Source: Saprospiraceae bacterium
Lineage (GTDB): Bacteria; Bacteroidota; Bacteroidia; Chitinophagales; Saprospiraceae
Length of the DNA stretch: 64,000 bases
Direction of reading: 5' to 3'
Assembly (NCBI GenBank): GCA_019187225.1
Contig: JABAQQ010000014.1
Location: 62,001-126,000 of the forward strand
Under the pieces are notes generated by a model that did no database searches, was not told the origin of the DNA, and saw only the letters and a program-made list of their open reading frames with translations. Shown here piece after piece: positions 1 through 7,949 of the stretch (position 1 is its first letter; every line of letters starts with the position of its first letter). The position numbers and the translations under genes are program-made.

Positions 1-1944
1 CTCACCGCGGGCAGTAGCATTTGGCGAAAAAGCCAGGTCGGTATTGCGATGCACGATAACTTCCTGTTCGCCGGTGTCCCAGTTGTCGCGATACTCCGCG
101 AATTGCCTGATCTTGTTTCGGCTCAGGGAGGCATTGCCGCTGAGCATCCAGCGGGCGCCGACGCGACCGCTTACTTCCAGTTCCATACCGGCCCGGTAAC
201 TATCGGGCACATTTGTCCGGATATATGCCCCTACATCGTTCAGACGCCCGTCCGGCGCCAGTTGGTCGCGGTATTGCATATGGAAAAAATTGAGCATCGC
301 ATTCCACGCAGTACCGCCGGTTTTCAGTCCGCCTTCGAAATCGAAAAGCCGTTCGGGGCGCGGGCGGCTCGAAGGGCTGGATTGTGTGTAATCGTCGCGG
401 TTGGGCTCTCGGTTACCGACACCGAAAAAGCCGTAGGTCTTCCAATTCCTTGATATTGAATACGTTGCTCCTATTTTTGGATTGAAAAATGTCAGGCTTG
501 CCGTTTGGGTTACGTTATTCAGATCGTTGTCGTACCCCAAAAAGGAATAACGAACCCTGCGCACCTGCAAGTCGAGGAAAGTGGAAAAACCCTTTGCAAA
601 ACCCATTTCTAATTTGAAAAAAGCATTGGCGTCGCGCTTGTCCGCATCGTTGTCATAATAGCGAAAATCCTTCGGAACAGCAGCCCATTGTGCCCAGATC
701 ACTTCGCCGAAATGCCCGCCCTCGTAGCGGCTCGCCGCTCCTCCCAGGGTAAATACCGGAGCGCCCGACATCCAGGGCAAATTCACCGGCGGCTGCCAGC
801 GCAATGCGAAGGTGCCGCCATAAAAATCATTGTCGAGCCAGCGCCGGCGCACCAGGTCCGTTTCGGCCACGACTGTGTCGCCCACAGCCAAATCGGGCAT
901 TCCGTAATCGGAAAAGGCCTCTCCGGCTTTGTATTGTTCATAAAAACCGAAACCGCGCGTGTAGTGGCCGTTGAGTTGAAGGCTCAGCCCATGCGGCAGC
1001 AGCCGTTTATAATGCAACAGCAGATGGCGTTGCGTATAATCATCCACTTCATCTTCATAGGGACTTCCGGCCCGTTCCGTTCCCGCGGTATTGAATGTCC
1101 TCCATTTGTCGTCGTCTATGTATTGCGCCGGCACACCATTCCAGGCCTGATAGGTGAGGGTGTGGCCGTCGAGCCAGTGCATTTGCAGCGATTGACGCTC
1201 GTCTATGTACGCACCGCTGAAGTGCAGCGAACGCAGGTCTGCACTGGCGCGATCAATGTAACCGTTCGAATTGATCTTCGAAAAACGCCCGCCGAAGGCC
1301 AATTTTCCGCGGATCAGCCCCGTGCCAAACCGCGCCGACAGTTTGCGCGTGTCGAAAGAGCCCATGGAGCCCGTCCATTCGGCAAACGGATCCGGTTCCA
1401 CTTTCGACAGATCGAGGTTGACCGTAGCGCCGAAAGCGCCCGCTCCATTGGTACTGGTGCCAACGCCCCGTTGCACCTGTATTTCCGCTGCCGAAGCCGC
1501 CAGGTCGGGCAAATCCACCCAAAATACACCCTGGCTTTCCGCATCATTGAGCGGCACGCCATTGATCGTGACGTTGACCCGTGTGGGATCGCTTCCACGG
1601 ATGCGCAATCCGGTATAGCCCACACCCGTGCCTGCATCCGAAGTTTCCACCAAGGAAGGCACTCCCGTCAGCAGGAAGGGAACGTCCTGCGCATGATACA
1701 TTTGGGCGATTTTCGCATCGGAAATATTGGTATGGGGAATGGGGTTTTTAGCATCGGCCCGGGTTGCCTGGATCACTACCGTTTGTAAGGCGACGGAATC
1801 CGGTAGTGTTTTTTGAGAAAAAAGATATGCCGGAAAAAAGCTCAGCGTAAGCAGAAAAAGGAAAAATCGGGAAACTGCGCAATGCGGAAGTTCTACTTGC
1901 CGGCCGCAAGTACTGCAACACCGGCCAAATGGCATAAAAGTCAT
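1..1944 (-). CDS. TonB-dependent receptor, probable thiamine/TPP-precursor uptake (3' end cut by window edge)
   Basis: An open frame of 648 codons runs without a stop from an ATG at 1944 to base 1, so the C-terminus lies outside the window. After an N-terminal hydrophobic stretch (RFFLFLLTLSFF, about residues 26-37) that looks like a signal peptide comes a plug domain. It carries the family pattern GYTGLRIRGSDPTRVNVTING and then NDAESQGVFWVDLPD, followed by alternating aromatic-rich beta-barrel sequence. The first 25 residues before the hydrophobic core are Cys-rich and atypical, so the true start may be further in; a second in-frame ATG is at 1935. The role is inferred from the TPP riboswitch just upstream: Bacteroidota commonly place outer-membrane receptors for thiamine under TPP riboswitches. 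It would bind substrate at the cell surface and use TonB-ExbBD energy. The exact ligand is not shown by the sequence. Confidence 0.88.
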   Translation of the reverse strand, partial: MTFMPFGRCCSTCGRQVELPHCAVSRFFLFLLTLSFFPAYLFSQKTLPDSVALQTVVIQATRADAKNPIPHTNISDAKIAQMYHAQDVPFLLTGVPSLVETSDAGTGVGYTGLRIRGSDPTRVNVTINGVPLNDAESQGVFWVDLPDLAASAAEIQVQRGVGTSTNGAGAFGATVNLDLSKVEPDPFAEWTGSMGSFDTRKLSARFGTGLIRGKLAFGGRFSKINSNGYIDRASADLRSLHFSGAYIDERQSLQMHWLDGHTLTYQAWNGVPAQYIDDDKWRTFNTAGTERAGSPYEDEVDDYTQRHLLLHYKRLLPHGLSLQLNGHYTRGFGFYEQYKAGEAFSDYGMPDLAVGDTVVAETDLVRRRWLDNDFYGGTFALRWQPPVNLPWMSGAPVFTLGGAASRYEGGHFGEVIWAQWAAVPKDFRYYDNDADKRDANAFFKLEMGFAKGFSTFLDLQVRRVRYSFLGYDNDLNNVTQTASLTFFNPKIGATYSISRNWKTYGFFGVGNREPNRDDYTQSSPSSRPRPERLFDFEGGLKTGGTAWNAMLNFFHMQYRDQLAPDGRLNDVGAYIRTNVPDSYRAGMELEVSGRVGARWMLSGNASLSRNKIRQFAEYRDNWDTGEQEVIVHRNTDLAFSPNATARGE

Positions 1945-2016
1945 TTAATATGAACAATTTGAGTGAAACATCCGGCGACGAAGGGGTTTCGCTGCCGTAG
2001 TGATGCCACTACCCGT

Positions 2017-2091
2017 CTCAATTCCTTCCCCGGCATTACCCGGGCAAGTTCGATGGGTTTGATCTCAGCCCTGTCAGGGCACCCCAATGAG
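2017..2091 (-). promoter_or_regulatory. TPP (THI-box) riboswitch
   Basis: Read on the minus strand this segment contains the THI-box landmarks in order: GGGGTGCC, GGCTGAGATCAAACCC, GAACTTGCCCGGGTAATGCC and GGGGAAGG. It is closed by a P1 stem formed by CTCATT and AATTGAG. It lies 20 bp after the stop of the NadR-like gene and about 70 bp before the TonB receptor ATG. A box GAACTTTG at 2108-2101, one base off TAnnTTTG, could be its own promoter. A short stem GTAGTG-CACTAC follows the aptamer. No clear poly-T terminator is seen downstream, so control may be translational. Confidence 0.93.
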
Positions 2092-2110
2092 GATATCTCG
2101 GCGGCAAAGT

Positions 2111-2656
2111 TCACAAAAGTTCGCGGATTGCAGCGAGGGCAGTTTGCGTTCGTGCTTCGTGATTGCCGGTAAGTGTGATAAAACGGGCGCCGTGTTGACG
2201 CAGCAAGTTTTGATACAAGCGGAACAGAATATCGCGCGCTTCTGGGTGTTCGCGCAACGGATCCGGTTGCCAGGAAAAATCAGGTGTGCAGAGCAAATAT
2301 AAATCGGCATTGTCTGCCTTGCCATACCCTTTTTGCCACTCAAAGCCGGGTTCGTTTTGGAAACGGTATTGTTCCCAGATTTGCAACACGGTCCAATCGG
2401 TATCGAGGATCAACACAGGATTACCGGATGCGGCCGCAACCTGGCGGGTGTACCATTCTTCCCAACTTTTTTGTCCCAAACCGATCAGGTGCAAATCGCG
2501 GCGCTCGTATTGCCGTCCCAAATGCGCGACATAATACCGCGCGAATTCGGGAACCCAGGCAGTGTCCAGCGATGCAGCCAGTGTTTCGGCCAGGGCCGTT
2601 TTCCCGGTTGACTCAGGTCCGGTAATTCCAATTTTCAGTATGTCTTTCTCTTTCAA
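2111..2656 (-). CDS. NadR-like P-loop nucleoside kinase/ATPase
   Basis: The product (181 aa from a TTG at 2656) resembles the ribosylnicotinamide-kinase half of NadR, found as a stand-alone ATPase in Bacteroidota. A Walker A motif GPESTGKTAL lies near the N-terminus, followed by the family-typical VPEFARYY, then LILDTDWTVLQIW and a LYLLCTPD strand. The open frame extends upstream to an ATG at 2758, but that extension overlaps the divergent gene and its promoter and is Cys/Phe-rich with no family resemblance. I therefore place the start just before the conserved core. There is no ATG there, so the start is uncertain. Neighbour logic: it ends 20 bp before the TPP riboswitch of a TonB receptor, which suggests vitamin salvage (phosphorylating an imported nicotinamide riboside or thiamine-type nucleoside). 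That substrate is inference. Confidence 0.8.
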   Translation of the reverse strand: MKEKDILKIGITGPESTGKTALAETLAASLDTAWVPEFARYYVAHLGRQYERRDLHLIGLGQKSWEEWYTRQVAAASGNPVLILDTDWTVLQIWEQYRFQNEPGFEWQKGYGKADNADLYLLCTPDFSWQPDPLREHPEARDILFRLYQNLLRQHGARFITLTGNHEARTQTALAAIRELL

Positions 2657-2695
2657 AACATATTTTTTTGACAAATGAAAAGCGCAAAAACACGC

Positions 2696-2703
2696 TAATT
2701 TTG
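2696..2703 (+). promoter_or_regulatory. Bacteroidota-type -7 promoter box (TAATTTTG)
   Basis: TAATTTTG fits the TAnnTTTG consensus of the primary sigma factor of Bacteroidota. It would start transcription near base 2710, giving a 5' UTR of about 38 nt before the ATG at 2748. This argues against the in-frame GTG at 2706 as the start of the next gene. A TTTG at 2667 is a possible -33 element, although its spacing is longer than usual. Confidence 0.6.
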
Positions 2704-2747
2704 CAGTGCGAAAACACCCTTTAAACCGAAACCCGCAAACCGTTTTT

Positions 2748-3335
2748 ATGCACGACATTGAACCGCATTTTCGTTGGCGAGACCTCTATATTGCGTCGGA
2801 AGACGCGCGGTCGCCTTTTTTTGGACGCAAATACAGCGAATTTCACTACACGCATCGCCTGTATAATTTTTACCTGCACCCCCAGTGGGATTCATTCGGT
2901 TCTTCCACGCTATACGGCAAGATCCTGTTCGCCGATTACGCCGAAGGTTATGCGCTGATCGAACTTATTGGCGAATGGAATGATACGCTGCACAACGACA
3001 TCATGTTCCTTAAACGCAACGTCGTAGATCCGCTCGAGCGGCAGGGTATTACAAAATTCGTCTTTTTTTGCGAGAACGTCCTCAATTTCCACGCTTCCCC
3101 CGATGATGACTATTACGCGGAATGGTCGGAAGAAGTGCACGACGAAGGAGGATGGGTCGCCATTCTCAATACCCGCAAACATGTCGAGGAAGAAATGCAC
3201 GATGCCCATCTTCAGCATTATGTGCATTTTGGCGACGATTACAACGACATCAACTGGCAAACTCAAAAGCCACAGGTCGTTTTCCAGATCATTGACGCCA
3301 TGGTACACGGCCGCATCCGCCGCCTGGCAGGATAA
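2748..3335 (+). CDS. conserved hypothetical protein
   Basis: 195-aa soluble protein without signal peptide or membrane segments. It is rich in aromatic and acidic residues, with His-Asp clusters (HDAHLQHYVHFGDDYND) towards the C-terminus. I do not recognise a named domain. The central part, ALIELIGEWNDTLHNDIMFLKRNVVDPL, with a following KFVFFCENVLNF strand, has the look of a small alpha/beta fold of the STAS/SpoIIAA kind, but this is only an impression. The start is taken at the ATG at 2748 because the promoter box lies just upstream; an in-frame GTG at 2706 precedes the likely transcription start. It is followed by a repeat-bearing gap and then era on the same strand, so the two may share a transcript. 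Confidence 0.8.
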   Translation: MHDIEPHFRWRDLYIASEDARSPFFGRKYSEFHYTHRLYNFYLHPQWDSFGSSTLYGKILFADYAEGYALIELIGEWNDTLHNDIMFLKRNVVDPLERQGITKFVFFCENVLNFHASPDDDYYAEWSEEVHDEGGWVAILNTRKHVEEEMHDAHLQHYVHFGDDYNDINWQTQKPQVVFQIIDAMVHGRIRRLAG

Positions 3336-3470
3336 TCGGATTGGGGATTGGGGATTGCGGATTTTAACCGAATTTTGCAAAAAAACGAGACATTGGCAAA
3401 GCAAGATACACCAAGCACCCCATCGGCGCTCCGCGCTCCGCAATCCGAAATCCCCAATCCGAAATTTAAA
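3334..3470 (+). repeat. heptanucleotide repeat pair, GGATTGG family, inverted arms
   Basis: Left arm 3334-3365 is a 7-bp tandem array (GGATTGG, GGATTGG, GGATTGC, GGATTTT). Right arm 3438-3468 carries the same units in reverse complement (CCGCAATCC, GAAATCC, CCAATCC). The arms enclose about 70 bp that include the likely start of era, so the right arm is translated as the linker at the N-terminus of Era. Confidence 0.75.
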
Positions 3471-4352
3471 TCGGGTTTTGTGAACATCATTGGACGCCCC
3501 AATGCCGGCAAATCAACGCTGATGAACGCCCTGGTCGGCGAACGCATGAGCATCATCACACACAAACCACAAACGACGCGCCATCGCATCATCGGCATTC
3601 TTACCGGCGAAAACTTCCAGATCGTTTTTTCCGATACGCCCGGTTATGTCAAAAAACCTTCCTATAAAATGCACCAGGCCATGAACCGCTTCGTGGAAGG
3701 CACGGTAGAAGATGCCGACCTGATGCTGTTCGTTTTCGACCTGACGGAAGAACTGGAAGACGACAACCCGGTGATAGGAGTGCTGAAAAAAAACGAAGCA
3801 CCCGTGCTGCTGGTATTGAATAAAAGAGATCTGGTGGCCGAACAACGGGCACAGGACGTCATGGGATGGTGGAAAAAAAGGATACAATTTGCCGACACAG
3901 CCACTATTTCTGCCCTGAACAGCAATGACACCGCAACGCTGCTGCAAAAAATATTGACTTACCTTCCCGAAGGCGAACCATTTTATCCTCCCGACCAACT
4001 GACCGACCGGCCCGAACGCTTCTTTGTGGGAGAGATCATCCGGGAAAAACTGTTCCTGAATTATGCGGACGAAATCCCCTACTCCTGCGAAGTCAATGTC
4101 GAAGCGTTCAAAGAGACCGAAACAAAAACCGGCGAGCCACTGGCGCGTATCGCTGCCACGATCTATGTGATGCGTGAAACGCAAAAAGCCATCATCCTGG
4201 GAAAAAACGGAAGCGCCATCAAAAAGCTCGGTTCGGAAGCGCGCCTGGAAATTGAAAAGTTTCTGCAAACGAAGGTTTTTCTGGAGATTACCGTGAAAGT
4301 ACGCGAAAACTGGAGAGACGATGAAAGCGCATTACAACGATTCGGGTACTGA
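3393..4352 (+). CDS. era: GTPase Era
   Basis: Ribosome-assembly GTPase that binds 16S rRNA. The G1 motif GRPNAGKS is followed by a switch region with THKPQTTRH, a G3 motif DTPG and a G4 motif NKRD. A C-terminal KH domain contains IILGKNGSAIKKLG. The KH region and the final RFGY are typical of Era. The frame is open upstream to 3348 without any ATG. I choose the TTG at 3393, giving 319 aa, but GTG or other TTG codons are possible. The stretch between this start and the conserved KSGFVNIIG is encoded partly by the right arm of a heptanucleotide repeat (residues PQSEIPNPKF), so the N-terminal linker appears to be repeat-derived. Function is certain from the motifs; only the start is in doubt. 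Confidence 0.95.
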   Translation: MAKQDTPSTPSALRAPQSEIPNPKFKSGFVNIIGRPNAGKSTLMNALVGERMSIITHKPQTTRHRIIGILTGENFQIVFSDTPGYVKKPSYKMHQAMNRFVEGTVEDADLMLFVFDLTEELEDDNPVIGVLKKNEAPVLLVLNKRDLVAEQRAQDVMGWWKKRIQFADTATISALNSNDTATLLQKILTYLPEGEPFYPPDQLTDRPERFFVGEIIREKLFLNYADEIPYSCEVNVEAFKETETKTGEPLARIAATIYVMRETQKAIILGKNGSAIKKLGSEARLEIEKFLQTKVFLEITVKVRENWRDDESALQRFGY

Positions 4353-4424
4353 CAAAAAAAAGACGGCAGGATGTTGACATCCCACCGTCAGAAATATAAC
4401 CCCAAAAAACCTATTGCAAAGATA
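4353..4424 (-). ncRNA. candidate very short transcript: promoter box 4424-4417 plus intrinsic terminator 4389-4353
   Basis: On the minus strand a TATCTTTG box (4424-4417) precedes, by about 30 bp, a hairpin at 4389-4362 (GACGGTGGGATG paired with CATCCTGCCGTC around TCAA). Eight T residues follow it. The run of A on the plus strand directly follows the era stop codon, so the hairpin does not look like a plus-strand terminator. Either a roughly 55-nt RNA is made, or this is the end of a longer antisense transcript. Confidence 0.4.
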
Positions 4425-4564
4425 AAAATACTCAGACATATCAAACAAGGGTTCATCCATTTTTTTTCAAAAAAATTTTAGCGTGCCGCCGATGTTTATC
4501 TCTGCCGGCTCAGTGAAGAAAACGCTGCAATACAGCCTGAAACCGCCCCTGAAAATGATTATAT

Positions 4565-4681
4565 AAAAAAAATCCCCCTCCGAGCTTTCTCGGAGAAGGA
4601 CATCATCAAAACACGCTTCATTTATCTTGATCGCCCCTCCCAAGGGGAGGAAAAAGCGAATTTATTCTGCTTAAATATAAA
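4565..4681 (-). ncRNA. candidate small RNA, about 117 nt
   Basis: On the minus strand a perfect TAnnTTTG box (TATATTTG, 4695-4688) is followed by a strong hairpin CCTCCCC-TTG-GGAGGGG. The candidate ends in an intrinsic terminator, CTCCGAG-AAAG-CTCGGAG (4595-4578), with eight T residues. There is no gene on the minus strand within reach downstream other than the antisense of era. A tiny ORF starting MKRVLMM reads into the terminator, so a leader-peptide origin is possible. This accounts for much of the 545-bp gap between era and pyrC. Confidence 0.45.
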
Positions 4682-4897
4682 GTCCCACAAATATAGGAAG
4701 CATTCGACATAATTTTCAAAATTTATTGCAGAAAAATTAACGTATTTTTTTTATCGCCATTTGAATTGAATTGGTTTTCAAAATCAGAGGCAATGCGCGT
4801 CTTTGTTTTGTTACCCTTAATATTTCGCATCTTTCGCAAAGTTATCCCGGAAATCAAGCCCTGTATCGTACATTCGCGCAAATCAGATTTTTTCCGA

Positions 4898-6232
4898 ATG
4901 CAATCCATTCTCATCCGAAACGGCCGCCTGGTGAACCGCGGCCAGATTCATGAAGCCGATATCCTGATCAAAAAAGGGCGCATCGCCCGCATCGCCCCCT
5001 CTATCGCGGAAAATGCCGACATCGAACTGGATGCAGCTGGCAATTACGTTATTCCCGGTATCATTGACGACCAGGTGCATTTTCGCGAGCCGGGTCTGAC
5101 CCACAAGGCAACGATCGCAACAGAGAGTCGTGCTGCCGTAGCAGGTGGCGTCACTTCATTTATGGAAATGCCCAACGTGAACCCGCCCAGCGTGACGCAG
5201 GAATTACTGGAGGAGAAATATCAGATCGCTGCCCGTACCTCGCTGGCCAACTATTCCTTTTATATGGGTACGACCAACGATAACTTCGAGGCGGTGATGC
5301 GCACCGATCCGAAGCGCGTTTGCGGCGTCAAAATTTTTATGGGCAGCAGTACAGGGAATATGCTGGTAGACGACCGGCAAACGCTCGAATACCTTTTCGC
5401 CAACTCTCCTACCCTCATCGCGGTGCATTGCGAGGACGAAGCGAGCATTCGCCGCAGTCTCGCACACTTTAAAAATATCTACGGCGACGAACTGACAGCC
5501 GAATTCCACCCTCTTATCCGCAATGCCGATGCCTGCCTGCTTTCTTCTTCGATGGCCGTTGATCTGGCCAAAAAGCACGGTACCCGCCTCCACATCCTGC
5601 ATATCAGCACGAATGACGAACTTTCTTTGTTCGACAACAGTATTCCATTGAAAGACAAAAAGATAACGGCGGAAGTATGCGTACACCACCTATGGTTCGA
5701 TGCCGGCGATTATGCACACTTCGGCAACCTGATCAAATGCAATCCGGCTATTAAGGGTCCCGAACACAAAGAAGCGCTCCTGCCCGCGCTGCTCGACGAC
5801 CGCCTCGATGTAGTGGCCACCGATCATGCGCCGCATACCCGCGAAGAAAAGGCGCAGCCCTACCTGCAAGCACCGTCCGGTGTGCCCTTGGTGCAACACG
5901 CGCTCAACATGATGCTCGAATTGTACCATGAAGGGAAAATATCCCTGGAAAAGATCGTGGAAAAGATGTGTCATGCACCCGCAGAGGCCTTTCGCGTGCA
6001 GGAACGCGGTTTCCTGGACGAGGGATATTGGGCCGACCTGGCCATTGTGGACGTGCACCATCCCTGGACGGTGGAGCGCGACAATATTTTTTACAAATGC
6101 GCCTGGTCGCCTTTTGAAGACAAAACGTTCAGAAGTAAAGTCCTGAGCACGGTCGTCAGCGGACACTTAGCCTGGCACGAAGGGCATTTTTTTGAGGAAA
6201 AAATGGGCGAAAGGCTGCTGTTTGAACGTTAG
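4898..6232 (+). CDS. pyrC: dihydroorotase (class I)
   Basis: Zinc amidohydrolase that cyclises N-carbamoyl-aspartate to dihydroorotate in pyrimidine synthesis. 444 aa from the ATG at 4898; the open frame continues upstream to 4766 but that extension has no family resemblance. Visible metal-site elements are DDQVHFREPG (residues 57-66), the likely carbamylated Lys in GVKIFMGSS, AVHCEDE, LHILHIST and the ATDHAPH motif with the catalytic Asp. The usual HxH at the first site reads QVH, which as far as I recall is normal for the Bacteroidota branch of this family. The protein is alone, flanked by a small-RNA region upstream and an OmpA gene downstream; pyrG lies elsewhere in the window. Confidence 0.96.
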   Translation: MQSILIRNGRLVNRGQIHEADILIKKGRIARIAPSIAENADIELDAAGNYVIPGIIDDQVHFREPGLTHKATIATESRAAVAGGVTSFMEMPNVNPPSVTQELLEEKYQIAARTSLANYSFYMGTTNDNFEAVMRTDPKRVCGVKIFMGSSTGNMLVDDRQTLEYLFANSPTLIAVHCEDEASIRRSLAHFKNIYGDELTAEFHPLIRNADACLLSSSMAVDLAKKHGTRLHILHISTNDELSLFDNSIPLKDKKITAEVCVHHLWFDAGDYAHFGNLIKCNPAIKGPEHKEALLPALLDDRLDVVATDHAPHTREEKAQPYLQAPSGVPLVQHALNMMLELYHEGKISLEKIVEKMCHAPAEAFRVQERGFLDEGYWADLAIVDVHHPWTVERDNIFYKCAWSPFEDKTFRSKVLSTVVSGHLAWHEGHFFEEKMGERLLFER

Positions 6233-6319
6233 ATTTTTTTCTATTTTAACAAAATCCTGAAAATCAATGCCGATAATTGCGCCGTGATTTTTTACGCATT
6301 GTTTAAACCGCCATTTACG

Positions 6320-6904
6320 ATGAATTCGAAAGCGCTTGTACTCATCCTTTTTGCCGCCTGGAGCGCCATCTGTGTGCACTGGTACGTCTGCGTCATCAAA
6401 GAAGCCTGCGAGCAAAGAGATGTCGGGGGTGCGGTGATCACCACAGATGGGACAGAGCCGGAACCCATTTCCGCGCCGGCTGAAAAGGAACCGCCGGCTG
6501 TCCAGCCCTCGGCAGGCGGCAACGCAGTTGACGAAAGTTCCATTGACCGGGTGCAGTTGTCTGACCTGGAAGACCGTGTCATCATTAACTTTCCTTACAG
6601 TTCCACGCGCCGGGAGGACAACAATGCCATAGATGACTACCTCACCCGACTGGCGGCATACCTTAAAAGTAGCGGCGGCACCGTGACCATCACCGGCCAC
6701 ACTGACTTTGTCGGCGACACCAAAAACAACTACAACATGGGGTTGCAACGCGCCAACGGCATCCGCGACATACTGGTTAAAAAAGGGGTAAGCAAAACGC
6801 AGATCAAGTGCAAGTCAGCCGGCGAAAGCAAACCCGTAGCCACCAACGACTCCGCTTTGGGACGTTATAAGAACCGCCGGGTGGAAATCAGGGTAAACAA
6901 CTGA
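6320..6904 (+). CDS. OmpA-family peptidoglycan-binding protein
   Basis: 194-aa protein starting at the ATG at 6320. An N-terminal hydrophobic segment (ALVLILFAAWSAICVHWYVCVI) acts as membrane anchor or signal. A Pro/Glu-rich linker (about residues 45-75) is followed by a C-terminal OmpA-like domain. The domain shows INFPYSSTR, VTITGHTDFVG and a closing GRYKNRRVEIRV, the pattern that binds diaminopimelate-containing peptidoglycan. There is no beta-barrel. The next gene, 59 bp downstream on the same strand, encodes another membrane-anchored protein with a Pro/Glu-rich linker. The pair is therefore probably an operon acting at the cell envelope. Confidence 0.85.
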   Translation: MNSKALVLILFAAWSAICVHWYVCVIKEACEQRDVGGAVITTDGTEPEPISAPAEKEPPAVQPSAGGNAVDESSIDRVQLSDLEDRVIINFPYSSTRREDNNAIDDYLTRLAAYLKSSGGTVTITGHTDFVGDTKNNYNMGLQRANGIRDILVKKGVSKTQIKCKSAGESKPVATNDSALGRYKNRRVEIRVNN

Positions 6905-6962
6905 AAATCAATCTGTTGTACAACAGCGCAATTTTCTTTAAACCAAAGATAAAGATACGATC

Positions 6963-7937
6963 ATGTTCGAACAGCAAGTTACTCTCGGCCCCGGCACGGG
7001 CACTTTCACCCAACACACCCTCGAAATTATCATCATGCTGCTCGGCGCCTTCCTGCTGGGCGTGTGGCTCGGCTGGATGCTTTGGAACAAATACAAACAG
7101 GAAGCCGACAAGCTCCGCCTCGACGTGCAAAGCATGACGGCTGCCGTCAACGCCCTCAACAGCGAAATAAGCAGTCTGAAATCCAAACTGGCTGCTTCCG
7201 AAGCCAACAACCTCAGTCTGCGCACCCAGGTGGACAAACTCACCGAAGACAATCGCATCTTCCACGACCAACTCTCCGAGAAATCCGAAGACCTGGCCGA
7301 GACCGAGCAACGCAACCGCCAACTCGAAACGGAACTCGGTTTGTCCTTCACGCCGCCATCCGCCACTCCGGAGACCGTTCCCTTAGAAGTGGATCTTACG
7401 CCGGAAATGCCGGTCGTGATCACGCCGGTCGAGGAGGAAAAGCCCGTCGTGGTCAAGGTCGAAACGCCTGCCGCTGCAACGGTAGTAGTAGAAGTTACAG
7501 AAACGCCTACTCCGGTCGTGGAGATACCGGCTGAAGAAATAAAGGCGGAAACAGAGCCGCCCGTGCCTCCTGCCGAAAAACCGGCAGTAACCGTTGTAGC
7601 GCCACCTTCGGAACCCATCATGCCTGCAGCGGAACCGACGCTCGTCGTAGTCGCCGCAACCGGCGAAAAGGACGATCTGACGGTGGTGGAAGGCATCGGC
7701 CCGAAAATCCAGGAGTTACTGTACCAATACAGTATCCAAACCTACAAGCAATTGGCGGAAACGGAGGTGGTACGCCTGAAAGAAATACTCGCCGCCGCCG
7801 GTCCTCAACTCGCCATGCACGACCCAAGCACCTGGTCGGCACAGGCCAACCTCGCCGCCAACGACAAATGGGAAGACCTCAAAGCCTACCAGGGATTTTT
7901 GAAAGGGGGAAAGACTCCGACGTTCCCTAATGGGTAA
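6963..7937 (+). CDS. membrane-anchored coiled-coil protein with C-terminal helix-hairpin-helix domain
   Basis: 324 aa. One transmembrane helix (EIIIMLLGAFLLGVWLGWML, about residues 21-40) is followed by a coiled coil (about 45-125) with heptads of Leu and charged residues. A long low-complexity Pro/Glu/Val linker (about 130-235) leads to a helix-hairpin-helix domain beginning DLTVVEGIGPKIQELLYQY. The last part (SAQANLAANDKWEDLKAYQGFLKGG) matches a family of Bacteroidota proteins that join an HhH fold to envelope anchors. HhH domains usually bind nucleic acid or act in protein contacts; which applies here is unknown. The gene follows the OmpA-like gene and may be cotranscribed with it. Convergent with the adhesin gene, 12 bp apart. 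Confidence 0.8.
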   Translation: MFEQQVTLGPGTGTFTQHTLEIIIMLLGAFLLGVWLGWMLWNKYKQEADKLRLDVQSMTAAVNALNSEISSLKSKLAASEANNLSLRTQVDKLTEDNRIFHDQLSEKSEDLAETEQRNRQLETELGLSFTPPSATPETVPLEVDLTPEMPVVITPVEEEKPVVVKVETPAAATVVVEVTETPTPVVEIPAEEIKAETEPPVPPAEKPAVTVVAPPSEPIMPAAEPTLVVVAATGEKDDLTVVEGIGPKIQELLYQYSIQTYKQLAETEVVRLKEILAAAGPQLAMHDPSTWSAQANLAANDKWEDLKAYQGFLKGGKTPTFPNG

Positions 7938-7949
7938 AGAGCAGGGGCG

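Noticed and set aside
688-1788. 366-codon plus-strand open frame opposite the TonB receptor
   Set aside because: The minus-strand frame encodes a clear plug and barrel. The plus frame has no family pattern and is rich in Arg, His and Ile, as expected for a shadow.
3348-3392. longer Era N-terminus from a TTG at 3348
   Set aside because: It would be encoded by the left repeat arm; the TTG at 3393 is closer to the conserved core. The choice remains uncertain.
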